From the NCBI GenBank assembly GCA_944383405.1, contig CALWPL010000003.1, forward strand, positions 122,705 through 186,704: DNA of 64,000 nucleotides, in the 5' to 3' direction. Source of the stretch: an uncultured Clostridia bacterium (GTDB lineage: Bacteria; Bacillota; Clostridia; Christensenellales; UBA1242). The notes beneath the pieces are model-generated. The model did not search any database. It was given only the letters and a program-made list of their open reading frames with translations, and had not been told where the DNA came from. Positions 46,169-55,051 of the stretch are shown piece by piece (the first letter of the stretch is position 1; each line of letters starts with the position of its first letter). Both the position numbers and the translations under genes were made by a program.

Positions 46169-47209
46169 TTAATTAAACACATATAAATATCCAAAAAATA
46201 TATTTGAATATTTTTCGCCTTTTTTCAAGTTATAATCTTTTTGTAAATCTTTGAAAATTTGCGTTAAATATTCTTTTTTTTCATTATTCATTTTATCAAT
46301 ATTTATTATTTCCTCGTTAAAAATGGAATAATAATTATATAGGTCTTTTTCAAATTTTTCAATTTTTCTTCTCTTTTTTTGTTCAACAAGTAAAGAGTTC
46401 ATTATCATAATTAAAATTTTACTGATAAAATCTACTTGTAATTCTATATTTTGTATTTTGTTTACTATTTTTGAAAATATTTTTAAGATATCAAATTTTA
46501 ATTTTGATAAATCGTTTTCGTAATTGAATGAAAAATTAAATTTTCTTAAATGTTTTCCTAAATTATCAAAAAATAGAAGTTTATAATATGATATGTTCAT
46601 TTGAGCATTTGCTAAGATGTCCTTTTTTACAAATGCTGATATGTTAATTTTTATTTTGGACTTATAATCACTTAATTGTATATTATTATTTAAATTTTGG
46701 TTTTGCTGTTTAATATTAGAGATTTTTATAAAACTATTGTTTTTTAGGTCAAAATAAAAATTTATATATTCTTTACTTAATAAAGATTGTAATTTTTCAA
46801 AATATATGTTAAATTTTGCCCTTTTTTGTTCTCTACTTAGTTTTGGGAAGGAAAAAGAAAGCATATCAAGACAGGATTTTATTTCCTCCTGCCTTTCAAT
46901 ATTATATAGATAGGGGATATTAAAGTCTCTTGAAAGAGATGTAAAGTCATATTCTGACATATTATAGATAGTTTCTTTCCCATTTTTCGATACTAAAACA
47001 ACTCCAATAGGTCGGGATATTTTAAGTGGATGTGTTAAACTAAATTCATCTAACATTTTAGTTACAGGAAAACAAAGATAATAATTTATATTTATTTTTT
47101 TAAAAATTGGTGGCAAGACAAATATCTTGTCAGTAAACATAGAAAAGTTTGAATTATATTTTTTTTGTAGTTCTAATATAAAATTTAATTTTAAATAATT
47201 GTAAAACAT
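46169..47209 (-). CDS. Unknown 346-aa protein
   Basis: Not recognised. Lysine/asparagine/isoleucine/phenylalanine-rich, no signal peptide, no clear membrane helix and no cysteine-based motif; the last third is helical (e.g. KKRRKIEKFEKDLYNYYSIF). The short phrase ISRPIGVVLVSKNGKETIYN looks like a beta hairpin. A strong extended -10 promoter, TGC-TATAAT (minus strand, 47219-47227) with TTTACA 18 nt upstream, ends 9 nt before the ATG, so the leader is only about 2-3 nt. It is convergent with the DivIVA-like gene and divergent from the permease gene. Confidence 0.65.
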   Translation of the reverse strand: MFYNYLKLNFILELQKKYNSNFSMFTDKIFVLPPIFKKININYYLCFPVTKMLDEFSLTHPLKISRPIGVVLVSKNGKETIYNMSEYDFTSLSRDFNIPYLYNIERQEEIKSCLDMLSFSFPKLSREQKRAKFNIYFEKLQSLLSKEYINFYFDLKNNSFIKISNIKQQNQNLNNNIQLSDYKSKIKINISAFVKKDILANAQMNISYYKLLFFDNLGKHLRKFNFSFNYENDLSKLKFDILKIFSKIVNKIQNIELQVDFISKILIMIMNSLLVEQKKRRKIEKFEKDLYNYYSIFNEEIINIDKMNNEKKEYLTQIFKDLQKDYNLKKGEKYSNIFFGYLYVFN

Positions 47210-47265
47210 ATTCTTAGAATTATAGCATTTAAATAACTATTTTGTAAAGTGGCATAAAAATTTTC

Positions 47266-47303
47266 TTTACTATTTTTGTTAAATGATTTATTATGCAGAT
47301 ATG
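47266..47303 (+). promoter_or_regulatory. Leaderless promoter of the permease gene
   Basis: TTTACT (47266-47271), 17-nt spacer, TATTAT (47289-47294), 6 nt, ATG (47301). This selects the second in-frame ATG and rejects ATG 47283, which lies upstream of the -10 box. Confidence 0.6.
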
Positions 47304-48266
47304 TTAGAAACAATTTGGCATGTTATTTTACACGCATTATTGGAATCACTCCAAATGCTACCAATTATTTTTGTTTGCTATTTAGTAATTGAGTTGCTTG
47401 AAGATAAAATTTTAAATAAATACAGAACAAACAAATTACTAAAAAGTAGATTTGCTCCTGTTATTAGTGCAGGTTTTGGAATTATTCCTCAATGTGGATT
47501 TTCGGTTGTTGCAACTGACCTTTATAGTAAAAAAGCAATAACTCTTGGCTCTCTTATGGCAATATATATTGCAACCTCAGATGAGGCTTTGCCATTATTG
47601 CTTTCAGATTCGCAGAATTATTTGGATTTATTATTAATTATTGGTATTAAATTTGTTTATGCTGTTGTAATTGGGCTATTAATAGATGTCTTTTTTAAAA
47701 AGAGACAACAGCAATCTGAGAGTTTAGTAGTAAAAAAGGTAGAGCAAGGCAAAAGTAAAGATATTTGTGAAGTGGGGAATGATAATAATGAGTTATCACA
47801 AACTATGGAACACAAACATATTCATGAAGAAGAAATACAAGGATGCTGTCATCATAATATTGAGAGCAAACACAGTAAGATAAAAGATATTTTTCTTCAT
47901 CCGCTTTTTCATTCGTTAAAGATATTTGCTTTCATACTTATAATAAATATAATTTTTGGGCTGTTAGTGGAGTTTGTTGGAGAAAATGTAATTTCTAGTT
48001 TTATGACTTCAACAGGTTTTTTTCAACCTTTTATTGTGGCTATTGTAGGATTAATACCTAATTGTGCAGCATCGGTTATTATTACAGAACTATTTATGGT
48101 TGGAGGAATAACGCTTGGTTCTTGTATTGCAGGGCTTTGTGTTAATTCAGGGATTGCGCTTATTTTGCTTTTTAAATTGAATAAAAATGTAAAAGAAAAC
48201 ATTTTGATATTAGTTTCTTTATATTTACTTGGAGTATTGCTTGGCGTACTAATTAATTTTTTTTAA
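47301..48266 (+). CDS. ArsP_2-like (putative heavy-metal/manganese) permease with His/Cys-rich loop
   Basis: 321-residue membrane protein with about 8-10 hydrophobic helices in two similar halves. The repeated motif GFGIIPQCGFSVVATDLYSK in the first half and GLIPNCAASVIITELF in the second is typical of the putative 10-11-TM metal exporter family (PF11449, from memory). A cytosolic loop between the halves carries the metal-ligand-rich patch EHKHIHEEEIQGCCHHN. Role in divalent or heavy-metal efflux is inferred; substrate unknown. Confidence 0.8.
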   Translation: MLETIWHVILHALLESLQMLPIIFVCYLVIELLEDKILNKYRTNKLLKSRFAPVISAGFGIIPQCGFSVVATDLYSKKAITLGSLMAIYIATSDEALPLLLSDSQNYLDLLLIIGIKFVYAVVIGLLIDVFFKKRQQQSESLVVKKVEQGKSKDICEVGNDNNELSQTMEHKHIHEEEIQGCCHHNIESKHSKIKDIFLHPLFHSLKIFAFILIINIIFGLLVEFVGENVISSFMTSTGFFQPFIVAIVGLIPNCAASVIITELFMVGGITLGSCIAGLCVNSGIALILLFKLNKNVKENILILVSLYLLGVLLGVLINFF

Positions 48267-48319
48267 TTTAATTGGTTAGTGGTTTTTAAACTGTAAATAA
48301 TTAAATAGGAGAATTAAAA

Positions 48320-50098
48320 GTGGAAAAAAGAAGTCAAATTGATAATAGGTATAAGTGGGATTTTAGTGATTATTTTAAAAATGATGAAGAATGGGGAAGT
48401 GGGTATAAAGAAATTTTGCCTATTATAAATTCAATAAAAGAATATAATGGTAAACTTAATACAAAAGAAAGTATTTTAAATTGTTTTAAACTTCTTGAAA
48501 GGCTCTCAATTCAACTTGAAGCATTATATATTTATGCAAATTGTAAAAGGGATGAAGATGTTTCAAATACAAAATATCAAGCAATGTTAAACAAAATTCT
48601 TTCTATTCTGACAGAATATGATGTGGCTTGTTCTTTTATTGAGCCACAATTAAGTAAACTTGAAGATAAATTCTTAAAAAAATTATTGGAAGATAATGAT
48701 TTTAAAGATTATAAAAAGTTTTTGCATGATATTATAAGGGAAAAACCACATATTTTATCTGAAAGTTGTGAGGAGATATTGTCTCTTGTTTCATCTTATA
48801 AAGATGCCTTTTCACAAATTCATTCTAATTTTGAAAGCGGAGATTTGAAATTTAATAAAGTAAAAAATTCTAAGGGAAAACTTCTTCCAATGAACCATAA
48901 GTTGGCGGATATTTATCTAAGGGATAAAGATGAAGTGTTACGAGAAAATGCCTATAAGGAATTGCATGGTGCAGGTAAAAGATATAACAATTTTTTGTCT
49001 GCAAATTATTTAGGTAGTGTAAAAAAGGATGTTTTTTTTGCTCGAGTAAGACACTTTGACTCAACATTATCTTCAGCACTATTTTATGAGGAGGTTGATA
49101 AGATTGTTTATCAAAATTTGCTAGAAAATGTTGAGAAAAACCTTTTTCTTAATCAGAAGTTTTTTGAAATAAAAAGAAAATTGCTTGGGTTAAAAAAATT
49201 CAAATTAAGCGATATTTACTTTAATCCATTTGTAAGTCATAAAAAGTATACTTTTGATTCCGCTATTAATATTGTTTGTGATGCTTTATCAATTTTAGGC
49301 AAAGATTATACGGATTATATTAGGTACATGGCTGAAAATAGAATGATTGATATTTATCCAAATGAGGGTAAAGTAAATGGGGCATATGAGACAATGGCGA
49401 CAAAGAAAACTCCTCGAGTGTTAATAAATTTTATGGGTACAGCATACGATGTTTCAACTCTTGCACACGAACTTGGGCATGCTATGCACAGTGTACTATC
49501 TGATAAAAATCAAAGTACTTTTAATGCAAATTATACTATTTTCCTTGCTGAAATTGCGAGTACCGTTAATGAAACAATTTTAAATAACTATATGTTAAAT
49601 GCGACTAAAAATAAAAACGAGAAAATCTTTTTTTTAAATGAATTTTTATCAACTTTCTATGCAACCGTTTTTAGACAAACCATGTTTGCTGACTTTGAAG
49701 ATAAAATTCATAAAAAGGTAGAAAATAATGAAGATGTATCTGCAAAAATTTTAAATGATACTTATTTTGAGTTAGTTAAAAAGTTTTTTGGGAAGAAAGT
49801 TAAAATTTTTGAAGAAGTAAAATATGAATGGAATGGTATTCCTCATTTTTATACTGCATATTATGTTTATAAATATGCAACTGGACTTATAAGCGCAATT
49901 AATATTGTAGAAAATTTGAGAACTGGCAAAATAACCATTGATGACTATATAAAATTTTTAAGTTCTGGCTGTATTGATACTCCATTAAATTTACTCAAAA
50001 TTGTAGGAGTTGACTTGACAACTATAGAGCCATTTAATATTGCATTTAAATATCTTTCTGAAAGGCTTGCAATGCTTGATAAGTTGTCAAAAAAATAA
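48320..50098 (+). CDS. pepF: Oligoendopeptidase F (M3 family)
   Basis: 592-residue zinc metallopeptidase of family M3B. The HExxH motif occurs in LAHELGHAMHSVLS (near residue 383), with the third ligand in the following helix (FLAEIASTVNETI). N-terminal RYKWDFSDYF and C-terminal YYVYKYATGLISAINI are family landmarks. It cleaves peptides of about 7-17 residues in the cytoplasm. GTG start 48320 behind AGGAGA. Confidence 0.94.
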   Translation: MEKRSQIDNRYKWDFSDYFKNDEEWGSGYKEILPIINSIKEYNGKLNTKESILNCFKLLERLSIQLEALYIYANCKRDEDVSNTKYQAMLNKILSILTEYDVACSFIEPQLSKLEDKFLKKLLEDNDFKDYKKFLHDIIREKPHILSESCEEILSLVSSYKDAFSQIHSNFESGDLKFNKVKNSKGKLLPMNHKLADIYLRDKDEVLRENAYKELHGAGKRYNNFLSANYLGSVKKDVFFARVRHFDSTLSSALFYEEVDKIVYQNLLENVEKNLFLNQKFFEIKRKLLGLKKFKLSDIYFNPFVSHKKYTFDSAINIVCDALSILGKDYTDYIRYMAENRMIDIYPNEGKVNGAYETMATKKTPRVLINFMGTAYDVSTLAHELGHAMHSVLSDKNQSTFNANYTIFLAEIASTVNETILNNYMLNATKNKNEKIFFLNEFLSTFYATVFRQTMFADFEDKIHKKVENNEDVSAKILNDTYFELVKKFFGKKVKIFEEVKYEWNGIPHFYTAYYVYKYATGLISAINIVENLRTGKITIDDYIKFLSSGCIDTPLNLLKIVGVDLTTIEPFNIAFKYLSERLAMLDKLSKK

Positions 50099-50241
50099 AA
50101 ACATAAACAAGATTTCTAAAATTTTTACTAAAGGGGCTTTATATAATTGCTCAATAAATCATTTAAAATCAATTTATAAATATTGTTGAAAAATATTTTA
50201 AAACATTTTAGCAAAAAATAAAAAATATTTGTAAAAATTTA

Positions 50242-50270
50242 TTGACTTATTTAAAGTGATTTGTTAATAT
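50242..50270 (+). promoter_or_regulatory. Promoter of tRNA-Asn
   Basis: TTGACT (50242-50247), 17-nt spacer, TAATAT (50265-50270). Confidence 0.7.
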
Positions 50271-50302
50271 AATTAAGCATTGTAAAAAATGCATATAAGT
50301 AA

Positions 50303-50377
50303 TCCTCGATAGCTCAACGGTAGAGCACTCGGCTGTTAACCGATAGGTTGTTGGTTCGAATCCGACTCGGGGAGCCA
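50303..50377 (+). tRNA. tRNA-Asn (anticodon GTT)
   Basis: Cloverleaf is visible. The acceptor stem TCCTCGA pairs with TCGGGGA (one G-T), the D arm is AGCTCAACGGTAGAGC, and the anticodon loop is CTGTTAA (GTT). The T arm GGTTCGAATCC is standard, and CCA is encoded at 50375-50377. Confidence 0.97.
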
Positions 50378-50390
50378 AAAGCACAATATG

Positions 50391-50427
50391 TTGTGGTTTA
50401 GTGTGGTACTAGACCACAATTTTTTTT
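50391..50427 (+). terminator. Intrinsic terminator after tRNA-Asn
   Basis: TTGTGGT/ACCACAA outer stem plus AGT/ACT inner pairs, followed by eight T. Confidence 0.8.
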
Positions 50428-50451
50428 GTAAATCTGAAAAATTTAAAAATT

Positions 50452-50487
50452 TTTAGAGTCAAATTTAGAGTCAAATTTAGAGTCAAA
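50452..50487. repeat. Three exact tandem copies of a 12-bp unit
   Basis: TTTAGAGTCAAA repeated at 50452-50463, 50464-50475 and 50476-50487, with no mismatch, 75 nt beyond the 3' end of tRNA-Asn. Short tandem direct repeats beside a tRNA 3' end can be arm-type integrase sites of a former element (inference). Confidence 0.8.
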
Positions 50488-50591
50488 ACCGAGAGTTATT
50501 CTTCTTTATCAAAATCATTATCTAATTTGAATTAGTTTTTAATAAATGATTTGTTTAATGATTCTTAGTAAAATTAGTTATTAAATTTAAA

Positions 50592-50677
50592 TGGTGTAGA
50601 TAACAGGATTTGAACCTGCATGGGTTTTGCCCACTAGAACCTGAATCTAGCGCGTCTACCAATTCCGCCATATCTAC
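50592..50677 (-). tRNA. tRNA-Leu (anticodon CAG)
   Basis: Read on the minus strand: acceptor GTAGATA/TATCTAC, D arm GGTAGACGCGC, anticodon stem-loop CTAGA-TTCAGGT-TCTAG (CAG), a long variable arm (GTGGGCAAAACCCAT) typical of leucine tRNA, T arm GGTTCAAATCC, and encoded CCA (50592-50594 on the plus strand reads TGG). It is convergent with tRNA-Asn. Confidence 0.96.
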
Positions 50678-50715
50678 ATATTAAAGCACTAAAATTAGAT
50701 TTTATTTATAATAGT

Positions 50716-50744
50716 ATTTTATATTAAGTTATAAAAAAAGTCAA
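50716..50744 (-). promoter_or_regulatory. Promoter of tRNA-Leu
   Basis: On the minus strand, TTGACT (50744-50739), 17-nt spacer, TAAAAT (50721-50716). Confidence 0.7.
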
Positions 50745-51177
50745 ATTAGCATTTTAATTTAATATAAAAGAGAAAGGTATACCTAGTCAAATAATTTTGA
50801 AACTAGCGTATTTAAAGAAACCATAGTCTCAAAATAAAAATGTTCTTTGTTTTCTATCTTTTTTATCTTACATCGTTAAAAAGCGAATGGTTCTGACATT
50901 GTTATATATTTGTCTTTTAAATTACAATGCTAAAATTTATAAGACTCTTGCATTGAGCTTGATAACAAGGAATATTTATTTATATAAAAATAGAGAATCA
51001 AATATAAAGCAAAAGAGCAATGTGGGTTACGTATTATTAGCAACCGCTTTTACGACAAAATTGAATTGTATGTATTTATTTTTGGTGGAGCAAAGCTTGA
51101 CTTGTAACAAAATAAGTACATGTTTAAAAGCCATAATTAAAATTTGCTTAAGTTTATTTCAAAAATTCTTCTCAATA
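50745..51177. other. AT-rich intergenic region before the restriction-modification genes
   Basis: No convincing gene. An open frame of 106 codons (50887-51207) lacks a ribosome site and has no recognisable protein character. It runs into the restriction gene's promoter. No structured RNA was recognised. Confidence 0.4.
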
Positions 51178-51208
51178 TTGATACAAAATGAATTTTTTAT
51201 GTTATAAT
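51178..51208 (+). promoter_or_regulatory. Promoter of the restriction-modification operon
   Basis: TTGATA (51178-51183), 19-nt spacer, consensus TATAAT (51203-51208). The AAAGGAG ribosome site follows about 10 nt after the predicted start. Confidence 0.55.
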
Positions 51209-51238
51209 ATAATTCAAATTGCTAAAGGAGTATGTTAT

Positions 51239-52039
51239 ATGAATTATTGGACAAAATTAAGCGTAGAATTTGCAAATCAAAGAAATTATCTTGATTCATT
51301 GTTTAGAGTGTATCCTATGTCTGCAAATATACGACGAGAAATTAATAAAGAAAAATGGAAGAATATAGAAGCTTCTTTTAATAATCGTGATAATGAAACT
51401 TTAATAAAAGAATTATTAAAATTAGAATTATTTCCAATAAAAGATTCCTATGTTGCGTATTTAAAAAGGGATTTTGCATCAATTAGTAGAAATCCTAATA
51501 CAATCAGTAGACTTGCTGGTGCTCTTTATGAGATGGGATTGGATAATATATATGAAAAATGTACAGAACCTAAAGAAACAAATAGACAAATAGGTCCATT
51601 ATTTAAAAGATGGATTGGGACTGGAACTTTAGGAGCTCCTGTTTTTGATAATGTGGATTCCTTTTTAAAAGAACGAGGCAATGCTATTTTAAACATGTCT
51701 GATGCAGAAATGGAAAAATTTGCTAGAACATATCTTGGTTATAATCACAAAAAGGGTTTAGACTTCGTTGCCCGTTTTAATAATAAATATGTTATAGGTG
51801 AAGCAAAATTTTTAACAGATTTTGGTGGACATCAAGATGCTCAATTTGCAGATGCAATATCAACAATAAATTCTGTTTTGAAACCAAACAAATTAAACGC
51901 TGATGTAATAAAAATAGCTATCTGCGATGGCGTTTTATATATTAAAGGAAATAAAAAAATGCATAAGCATTTAGTTAACAATGAAGATGAGATTGTAGTT
52001 TCAAGTTTATTATTAAGAGATTTTTTATACTCTATCTAA
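51239..52039 (+). CDS. Type II restriction endonuclease, PD-(D/E)xK fold
   Basis: 266 residues, start ATG 51239 (MNYWTKLSVEFANQ), 8 nt behind AAAGGAG. A frame extension upstream is rejected because it crosses the promoter. The likely catalytic triad is D175 (KGLDFVARF) and E188-x-K190 (VIGEAKFLTDFGGHQ), the spacing usual for PD-(D/E)xK nucleases. The methyltransferase gene follows 9 nt later. Family and recognition sequence were not identified. It resembles Tsp45I-like enzymes only in general layout. Confidence 0.8.
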   Translation: MNYWTKLSVEFANQRNYLDSLFRVYPMSANIRREINKEKWKNIEASFNNRDNETLIKELLKLELFPIKDSYVAYLKRDFASISRNPNTISRLAGALYEMGLDNIYEKCTEPKETNRQIGPLFKRWIGTGTLGAPVFDNVDSFLKERGNAILNMSDAEMEKFARTYLGYNHKKGLDFVARFNNKYVIGEAKFLTDFGGHQDAQFADAISTINSVLKPNKLNADVIKIAICDGVLYIKGNKKMHKHLVNNEDEIVVSSLLLRDFLYSI

Positions 52040-52048
52040 GGTGTTATT

Positions 52049-53131
52049 ATGGAATTAAAATATGACAATAAATTAACTCGTTTTAGTATATTATTAAAAG
52101 CAAATGAATTTGAAGCATTTAAAAATATTTCAAATAACTCTTGCTTAATTTTGGGTGATAATTTTAGTGCATTGTCATCACTTTTAAAAACTCATAAGGG
52201 TAAAATTGATTTAATATACATAGACCCTCCATTTAATACTAATCAAGTTTTTATGGTTACAGATAATAGAAAGAATACAATCAGCCATTCGAAAAAAAGT
52301 TTAATTGCATATTCAGACCATTTATCAAGAGAAGAATATTTGGAATTTATACGAGAAAGATTGATTTTATTAAAAGAATTGTTATCAGATAAAGGTAGTA
52401 TTTATTTGCATATTGATACTAAAGTAGGGCACTATATAAAAATTTTAATGGATGAGGTTTTTGGTGAAAATAATTTTAAAAATGATATTACAAGAATTAA
52501 ATCAAACCCTAAAAATTTTTCTCGTAGTGCATATGGAAACGAAAAGGATGTTATATTTTTTTATGCAAAAAATCATACTAAAAATATTTGGAATGAAATT
52601 AAAATTCCCATTGATAAAGAAGAAATAGAAAAGAAATTTTCTAAAGTTGATAAAACTGGTAGAAGGTACACTACTATTCCTTTACATGCACCAGGAGAAT
52701 CAAATGGAATAACGGGGCAACCTTGGAGAGAAATGAAACCGCCTGAAGGAAGACATTGGAGAACTAATCCAGCTGAATTTGACAAACTTGATTCACTTGG
52801 TTTAATAGAGTGGTCTTCTACAGGTAATCCTAGAATAAAAAAATACGCAGATGAACATAAAGGTAAAAAAATACAAGATGTTTGGAAATTTAAAGATCCT
52901 CAGTATCCTTTATATCCTACAGAAAAAAATCTAGATATGCTAAAACTGATCATAAAACAATCTTCTAACATTAATTCTTTTGTTTTAGATTGTTTCTGTG
53001 GCAGTGGTGCTACATTATTAGCGGCTGAAGAATTGGGAAGAAAATGGATAGGAATTGATTCTTCGAAAGTTGCAATAAATACTGTAAAAAATAGGATGGT
53101 ATTAAAAAATTATCAATACTTTGAATGTTAA
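52049..53131 (+). CDS. Site-specific DNA methyltransferase (N6-adenine or N4-cytosine, beta-class order)
   Basis: 360 residues. The catalytic motif YIDPPFNTNQ (D59-P-P-F62) lies N-terminal to the SAM-binding motif VLDCFCGSGATLLAAEELGR (about 312-331), giving the beta-class order. A variable, probably target-recognition segment lies between about 160 and 270. It should protect the host from the adjacent nuclease. AAGGTG precedes the ATG. N6-adenine is favoured because of the DPPF motif, but N4-cytosine cannot be excluded. Confidence 0.9.
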   Translation: MELKYDNKLTRFSILLKANEFEAFKNISNNSCLILGDNFSALSSLLKTHKGKIDLIYIDPPFNTNQVFMVTDNRKNTISHSKKSLIAYSDHLSREEYLEFIRERLILLKELLSDKGSIYLHIDTKVGHYIKILMDEVFGENNFKNDITRIKSNPKNFSRSAYGNEKDVIFFYAKNHTKNIWNEIKIPIDKEEIEKKFSKVDKTGRRYTTIPLHAPGESNGITGQPWREMKPPEGRHWRTNPAEFDKLDSLGLIEWSSTGNPRIKKYADEHKGKKIQDVWKFKDPQYPLYPTEKNLDMLKLIIKQSSNINSFVLDCFCGSGATLLAAEELGRKWIGIDSSKVAINTVKNRMVLKNYQYFEC

Positions 53132-53145
53132 AAAATTTTAATATA

Positions 53146-53180
53146 AAAAGGATCTATTTTTATGTTATAGATCCTTTTTT
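53146..53180 (+). terminator. Intrinsic terminator of the restriction-modification operon
   Basis: AAAAGGATCTAT / ATAGATCCTTTT 12-bp stem with 8-nt loop and T-run. Confidence 0.85.
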
Positions 53181-53400
53181 GTTTTTGCAAGTTGCTAAGT
53201 TTAGTAACTTTTCTTTGTTTTTACCTAATTTATTTTTTTACTTTAAAATAACAATCAAATAAAAGTGAATGGTTTTATTATAGGACTTTTTAAAATTGTT
53301 ATTATTTGTTTGTTTTTAAAAGTTTAAAGAATATAAAGTTTTTAAAATAAATTTGCAAAAGTTATGGTTAAATTGAATAGACAAGGTTAAAATTTATTAT
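53181..53400. other. AT-rich intergenic region
   Basis: Contains no credible gene or structured element that I can identify. Confidence 0.4.
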
Positions 53401-53712
53401 TTACATTTGAAGTTCATCATATTGTTTATTGTACTTTGATAAATTGTTTAAGTTCAAATTAAAACACTCATTTTGGGCATCTTCTTTATTTTCATAAATT
53501 TTATTTAGTTTTGCAGTTTTGTCATAAATAAAATTACTTTGTGTTGAATGTTCTGGATACTCAACAATATAATCTATAGCATAAGGCAGATTATTTTTAA
53601 AATAAATTATTTTTTCTTTTATATTAATTTCTGATACAAAATATTCAATATTTGGATGATTATTAGTCCAATCGCCGCTGATACATTTTCTTGGTGCAAA
53701 ATATTTTTTCAT
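53401..53712 (-). CDS. Unknown 103-aa protein
   Basis: Small soluble protein, not recognised. A good ribosome site AGGAGAA lies 7 nt before the ATG on the minus strand, which supports it as a real gene. The sequence begins MKKYFAPRKCISGDWTNNHP and contains two tyrosine/phenylalanine-rich strands, EYFVSEINIKEKIIYF and DYIVEYPEHST. Neighbours give no functional clue. Confidence 0.6.
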   Translation of the reverse strand: MKKYFAPRKCISGDWTNNHPNIEYFVSEINIKEKIIYFKNNLPYAIDYIVEYPEHSTQSNFIYDKTAKLNKIYENKEDAQNECFNLNLNNLSKYNKQYDELQM

Positions 53713-53888
53713 ATTAAATTCTCCTATTGTTATAATTACACAATATGATTTGATTAATAAAAAGGTGCAAGAGAAATGGAGTATTTTATATTGTTTTAGA
53801 AATAATATATTTTACAATATACTTAAATAAATTGCCATTGATATTAGAAGGTGGTAAAATAACTAAGTTAAATAAGGAGTAAAAAGAG

Positions 53889-54767
53889 ATGAAAAGTGAT
53901 GTGTTTTTTTGTAGAATGGTAAGCCCAGATAGTGTTGTAAAAGTTTTTAATGCTTTAAATAAGAAACTAAAAGGGAAGGTAGCAATAAAAATTCATAGTG
54001 GAGAAAAGGGAAATCAAAATTATTTAAAACCAGAATTTTGGAAGGAGATTTTGGAACTTACAAATGGGCATATAGTTGAATGTAATACAGCATATGAAGG
54101 GGCTAGAAATAGTACTGACAAACACAAGGCTTTACTAAAAGAGCATGGTTGGACAGGTAAATTTGAAGCGGATATTATGGATGAAGATGGAGATCTTGAA
54201 CTTAGCATACCGAATGGTAAGGTTATAAAAAAGAATTTTGTTGGAAGTCATATAAAAAATTATGATTCGATGATTGTTCTCTCTCATTTTAAAGGGCATC
54301 CAATGGGTGGCTTTGGTGGTGCATTAAAACAATTGTCAATAGGGTGTGCGTCAACTAGTGGGAAAGCCTATATTCACACGGCTGGTTTTACAACAGACCA
54401 ATTTAATACATGGAATAACACTGCAAAGCAAGATGATTTTTTAGCATCAATGGCAGAGGCTGCTAGTTCTGTGATAGATTACTTTAAGGGAAATATGGCT
54501 TTTGTAAATGTTATGGCTAATATGTCTGTTGACTGTGATTGTTGTGCGATTGCTGAAGATCCTTGCATGAAGGATATAGGAGTATTGGCTTCTCTTGATC
54601 CAGTAGCGCTTGATAAGGCTTGCCTTGACCTCGTGTACTCGTCAAAGGATGAAGGCAGGGACCATTTGGTAGAACGAATTGAAAGTAGGCATGGGACTTA
54701 TACAGTCGAAGTGGCAGGAGAGATGGGAGTTGGGAGTCTTGATTATAATTTAATTGAATTAGAGTAA
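53889..54767 (+). CDS. DUF362 domain protein
   Basis: 292 residues matching the DUF362 family (often annotated as iron-sulfur or Ni/Fe-associated). Family landmarks are VAIKIHSGEKGNQNYLKPEF, SHIKNYDSMIVLSHFKGHPM, GFGGALKQLSIGCASTSGKA, and the late AMLASLDPVA-like segment GVLASLDPVALDKACLDL. A cysteine group CDCCAIAEDPC precedes it. No classic 4Fe-4S ferredoxin motif is visible, so this is the domain-only form. AAGGAG lies 7 nt before the ATG. Biochemical role unknown. Confidence 0.88.
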   Translation: MKSDVFFCRMVSPDSVVKVFNALNKKLKGKVAIKIHSGEKGNQNYLKPEFWKEILELTNGHIVECNTAYEGARNSTDKHKALLKEHGWTGKFEADIMDEDGDLELSIPNGKVIKKNFVGSHIKNYDSMIVLSHFKGHPMGGFGGALKQLSIGCASTSGKAYIHTAGFTTDQFNTWNNTAKQDDFLASMAEAASSVIDYFKGNMAFVNVMANMSVDCDCCAIAEDPCMKDIGVLASLDPVALDKACLDLVYSSKDEGRDHLVERIESRHGTYTVEVAGEMGVGSLDYNLIELE

Positions 54768-54999
54768 AAAAGTTGTAACTTTTTGTTGCATTTATTTTAA
54801 ATTTAAAAACGAGAATAAAATAATAGCATAGTTAAAAATTAATAAAAAGATTAAAAAGCATTTTCTTTTTACTTCAAAAATAAAGTTAAATATTAAGAAT
54901 ACATTTAACAAATAATTTTTATTTTGAATTATATTATTATAATTTTCATATAAAGTAATGAGAAGTTTTAAAGTAAAAAGAAGAAAAAGTTAAAATTAG

Positions 55000-55029
55000 T
55001 TGTCAAATATTCTATAAAAATGATAAACT
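55000..55029 (+). promoter_or_regulatory. Promoter of the nfeD-SPFH operon
   Basis: TTGTCA (55000-55005), 18-nt spacer, extended -10 TGA-TAAACT (55021-55029). Confidence 0.55.
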
Positions 55030-55051
55030 AAAATAAAAAAGGAAGGTAAAT

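Noticed and set aside
50887..51207. Open frame of 106 codons before the restriction gene
   Set aside because: No ribosome site, no family likeness, and it runs across the restriction-modification promoter.
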